From: Planctomycetota bacterium
GTDB lineage: Bacteria > Planctomycetota > J058 > J103
DNA: 64,000 nucleotides
NCBI GenBank assembly: GCA_026004615.1
Contig: BPJM01000006.1
Coordinates: 124,001 to 188,000, forward strand
Direction: 5' to 3'
Positions 60,465 through 64,000 of this stretch are shown here, piece by piece. Below the pieces are notes generated by a model that worked only from the letters and a program-made list of their open reading frames with translations, did no database searches and was not told where the DNA came from. A program made the translations under genes and the position numbers. Positions within the stretch are counted from its first letter, which is position 1. The number at the start of each line of letters is the position of its first letter.

Positions 60465-62365
60465 TCAGCGGCGGAAGCCGAAGGCGCGGAGCACCCGCCG
60501 CCACAGTCCGCTCGGGCTCCGGGGACCGCTCCGCTCCCCGGAGCCCAGGACATCAGGGGGCTCCAGGGGCACGATGGGGGTGGAGCCACCGGCCTTCTCG
60601 CTGTGCACCCAGGCGATCTCCGCCAGCAGCTCGCGCGCGGTGCGGTGGCGATCCTCCGGCCGCTTGGCACACATCTTCCGCAGCAGCTCGACCGTCTCGG
60701 CGCTCACTGCCGGGACGAAGTCCCGCGGATCGGGCAACGGGTCACGGGCGTGTCTCGAGATGACGACCGCGGGGTTGGGACCATCGAAGGGCACGCGTCC
60801 GGTCAGCGCATGGAACATGGTGATCCCCAGCGCATAGATATCGGCGCGCACATCGAAGCTCTCCGCCCCCATGCCCTGCTCCGGCGCCAGGTAGGCCGGA
60901 CTGGAGCGGACGACCCCGTGGCGGCTGCGCAGGTGCTCCTCGTAGGGCCGGACGTCGATCCCCAGCTCGCACAGCACCGCCCGCCGGGTGCGGGTCAGCA
61001 GGATGGACTGCGGCCGCAGGTCGCCATGCACCAGCCCCCGGCGCGCGTAATGATCCATGGCCCGCGCCACCTGGGCCGCCCAGCGCAGGCACTCCGCCTC
61101 GCGCACCCCGGCCGTGCAGGTTGATCAGGTCCTGCACGCTCTGCGCGTCCAGCAGCTCGAAGACCAGGTAGAGGTGGCCATTCGCCTCGCCTCCGTCCTC
61201 GGTGCGCAGGATGTTGGGATGCCGGAGCGAGCGCAGGACCTCCAGCTCGCGGTAGAACTGCTCGACCAGCTCGGCGCTCTCGCTGCATGAGCGGAAAAAG
61301 ACGCGCAGCGCCACCTCGGTGCCATCCGAGAGCCGGCGCGCGCGGAACAATACCCCGAGCCGGCCCCGGCCAAGCCGCTCCAGCCGCTCGTAGCCCGGGA
61401 TGTCCACGCTCGGCTCCACCAGCGGCTGCACGCGCGCCGGCCGCCGCGCCCCGGGGGCGGCCCTGGCGGGTAGGGCGGCGGCCGCCGCCGGCTGGCCAGC
61501 GCCGGCTTGCGGGCCCGGGCCGGGGCCAGCGGCCGGCCACCCGCCGTGCGCCGGCCACAGCTCGGGATGGGCCTGCCGCTGCGCGGTCCGGGCGTCCCAG
61601 GGCGAGGTCTGCTGGTATGGGGCAGGATAGGCCACCCCCGCCCGGCGGTGCCGCCGGCCCCGCCGGCAGTCCGGCCGGCGCGTAGGATCCACCGGTTGCG
61701 TCGAACTGCTCCGGTTGCACCGCGCGGAACATGGCGGTGCCAGCCGGCAGCGCCTGGTGCGCGCCCTGGAGCGCGGCGCGGAACAGACCCGACGGATCGG
61801 CGGCAGGCACCGCATACGCACCGGCGCCACCGAGGGCCCCCGCTGCCCAGGCCCCGCCGGGCGGCGCGGCCGGCAGCGCCCCGCCACCCCACCAGCCGCC
61901 CGCCGCCGCGACGGCCAGCCGCTGGCGCAGCTCCTCGGCCTCGCGATGAAACAGCCCGTACCACGCCTGCTGCACCGCCGCGTCCAGCGCCCGCCGCTCC
62001 TCCGGCCGCAAGTAGCCGGCGCTCTCCAGCAACCAGCCGAGATCCTCGGTGAAGCCTCCCTGCTGCAACCGCTCATAGTACGCTCGGAGCACCGCGGGCT
62101 CGGGACGGCCGTGCCGCTGCAGCAGCTGGATCTCCAGGTTGGCGCGACGCGAGCGCTCGGCCACCCCGGTCCAGTACTCCAGACGCCGCAGGGCCTCGTG
62201 GGTGAGATAGCCGCGGCGGATCAACACCTGGCCCAGCGAGGAGATGACGCCAGCCCGGTGCGCCGCCTCCTGGGCGTCCAGGCACTCGCGCAACGCCTCA
62301 GGGCTGACCTGCCGGTATTCCAACGCCAGCTTCGCGAGCAGCACGTCGCTGTAGGTGGCCGGCAT
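60465..62365 (-). CDS. Pseudokinase with GspE-N-like helical N-terminus (two frameshifts)
   Basis: 632 residues after correction. The N-terminus (YSDVLLAKLALEYRQVSPEAL, LGQVLIRRGYLTHEALRRLEY) has paired helical repeats like the GspE/PilB N-terminal fold, then a long Gly/Ala/Pro linker. The kinase-like domain keeps a glycine loop (LGRGRLGVLFRAR) and YLAPEQ but has VALRVF for VAIK (Lys to Arg), HGDLRPQS for HRDLKPEN, and ELG for DFG. The metal-binding Asp and Asn and the ATP-binding Lys are thus replaced, so it is probably catalytically dead. Frame changes lie near 61615-61625 and 61110-61125; net +2 fits the length. GAGGGGG precedes the ATG; a TACAAT at 62412-62407 may be its -10. Confidence 0.8.
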
Positions 62366-62473
62366 CGCCCCCTCGGCCCTGAAGGTGAACGAAGGCTCCG
62401 GGAATGATTGTACCGCCTGGGCCTGGTCCGGACACCCGCCGGCCGCGCCGGCGCGCGGCCCTCGCGCACCCTC

Positions 62474-63789
62474 TCAGGCGCGCTTCTGCTTGCGGCGCCG
62501 CTCGGCGCGCTCGCCGGCGGCAGCGCTACCGGCGCTGTCTGCGCCCGCCAGCGCCCCGGCGGCCGCTGCCTCGAACGGGGCGCCCGCGACCACCTCGGGG
62601 GTGATGACGTAGTGACGGATCTCCTCGCGGCTGGGCAGCTCGTACATGATGTCGAGCATCACTTCCTCGAACACCCGCCCGGATCGCCCGCGCCCCGGTG
62701 TCACGCTCCCGCGCCTTGGCCACGATCGCCCGCAGCGCCTCCTCGGTGAAGTCGAGCTTCTTGTCCTCCATCTCGAACAGGCGCTGGTACTCTGCCGCAC
62801 CAGGGCGTTGCGCGGCTCGGCGCAGGATCCGCACCAGCGTCGGCCTCGCTCCAGCGGCTCGCAGCGCCGCAGATGACCGGCAGCCGCCCGACGAACTCCG
62901 GGATCATCCCGAACTCGATCACGTCCTCGGGCGTCACCTGCTCGCAGCACGTCGCCGCAGCTCGTGCACCTCCTCCGCCGCCGCGGCGTCCTCGCCCGGC
63001 TCGAACCCCATGATCCGCTTGCGCCCGACCCGCTCGCCGATGATGCGCCTCCAGCCCGTCGAACGTGCCCCCGCAGATGAAGAGGATGTTCGTGGTGTCG
63101 ACCGGGATGTACTGCTGCTCCGGATGCTTGCGGCCACCCTGCGGCGGCACGTTGGCGATCGTGCCCTCCAGCATCTTGAGCAGCGCCTGCTGCACCCCCT
63201 CGCCGCTCACGTCGCGCGTGATGCTGACGTTCATGGTGGTGCGGCCGATCTTGTCGATCTCGTCGATGTAGATGATCCCCCGCTCGGCGCGCGCGACGTC
63301 GAAATCCGCGTTCTGCAACAGCCGCAGGATCAGATTCTCCACGTCTTCGCCCACGTACCCCGCCTCGGTGAGCGTGGTCGCATCCCCGATGGCGAAGGGC
63401 ACGTCCAGGATGCGGGCCAGGGTGCGCGCCAGCAGCGTCTTGCCCGAGCCGGTCGGTCCGATCAGGAGGATGTTGGACTTCTCGATCTCGACGTCGGAGT
63501 GCTCGGCCAGGCTCAACAGCCGCTTGTAGTGGTTGGTCACCGCCACCGCGAGCACCTTCTTGGCGTGCTCCTGGCCGATCACGTACTCATCGAGCCGTGC
63601 CTTGATCTCCTTGGGAGTAGGGATGTCCTCCAGGCGCAGCGGCGGGGGCGCAGTGCGCTTGCGCTCATCGTCGCTCAGGATGGCATGGCATAGCTCGACG
63701 CACTCGTTGCAGATGTAGATGTTGGGCGGACCGGCGATCATCCGCTCGACCAGCCGCGCGCTCTTACCGCAGAACACGCACCGCTCCAT
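62474..63789 (-). CDS. clpX: ATP-dependent Clp protease ATP-binding subunit ClpX (several frameshifts)
   Basis: Unfolds tagged proteins and feeds them to ClpP. Intact N-terminal part: zinc knuckle MERCVFCGK...[27 protein letters not shown], Walker [33 protein letters not shown], Walker [28 protein letters not shown] and [13 protein letters not shown]. From about 63050 leftward the frame changes at least four times, yet [74 protein letters not shown] and HYVITPEVV all appear in family order. This is a complete essential gene with dense indels, best read as sequencing error. The ATG at 63789 has no strong SD. No clpP is seen in the remaining 211 nt. Confidence 0.9.
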
Positions 63790-64000
63790 GTCGCGACCGC
63801 CGCCCCGGTTGCCTCGCGCCACCAGACTGCCCCTCCTCACCGCTGCCGCCGGGCGCCCGCTCGCGCCCCCCAGGGTACGCGAAGGACCGACGCCGGCCAA
63901 GACCTCCGGCCCCAACCCCCGGCTCGCAGCGGATCTTCCGCACGGGCGCGACGGCTCGCCAGCCCCGCTCCGCAGCCGCCACCCGCCGCCAGGCGCCAGC

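Noticed and set aside
63790-64000. clpP or tig upstream of clpX
   Set aside because: The remaining 211 nt show no ClpP or trigger-factor residues in any frame; only an uninformative GC-rich open frame.

Overview
The window is a very GC-rich chromosomal segment of a Gram-negative bacterium. kdsA and waaA imply Kdo/LPS synthesis, and there are lipoproteins, an OprO/P-type porin and lspA. A type II pseudopilin-like protein (GFTLIELLVVIAIIGLLAS), tandem VWA/HEAT proteins, a PQQ-propeller lipoprotein, an FHA-kinase and a pseudokinase together look most like a planctomycete or related lineage. That is an inference from gene style, not from a marker gene.

Layout. 1-7235 is the leader-distal part of a very large CRISPR array: 99 repeats and 98 spacers are visible, and the array continues off the left edge. 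No cas gene lies in the window. 7.6-12.5 kb holds a metallophosphoesterase, tilS and a stand-alone DGQHR-domain (DndB-like) protein. 12.7-15.9 kb is a minus-strand operon of exported proteins, including a PQQ propeller, divergent from a pseudopilin gene; both sides have clear sigma70-type promoters. 17.0-28.9 kb is housekeeping on the minus strand: metK-ahcY, then two VWA/HEAT proteins, lspA-pyrD and secA-waaA, with several overlapping start/stop codons. 29.3-44.2 kb is on the plus strand: a DAG-kinase-like lipid kinase, then three large exported proteins. These are a lipoprotein with polyglycine-hydrolase-like repeats and a class C beta-lactamase fold, a 2044-residue RHS protein with an embedded HExxH site, and a 1579-residue ankyrin/beta-helix protein. 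kdsA follows, then a 1.5-kb tandem array of eleven ~145-bp hairpin-bearing repeats. 46.9-64 kb holds a TPR protein, a serine hydrolase, a ClC channel, an Hsp70-like/DUF4404-like/FHA-kinase cluster, a porin, ugd, a pseudokinase and clpX.

Sequence quality. At least eight genes (DAG kinase, PGH-repeat hydrolase, VWA protein 1, TPR protein, Hsp70, FHA-kinase, pseudokinase, clpX) are broken by single-base indels. Those I could place are mostly one extra G or C in a G/C run, and two CRISPR repeats also carry an extra C. Removing the inferred bases restores intact frames, so I annotate these as genes with probable sequencing errors. Real phase variation or decay is not excluded.
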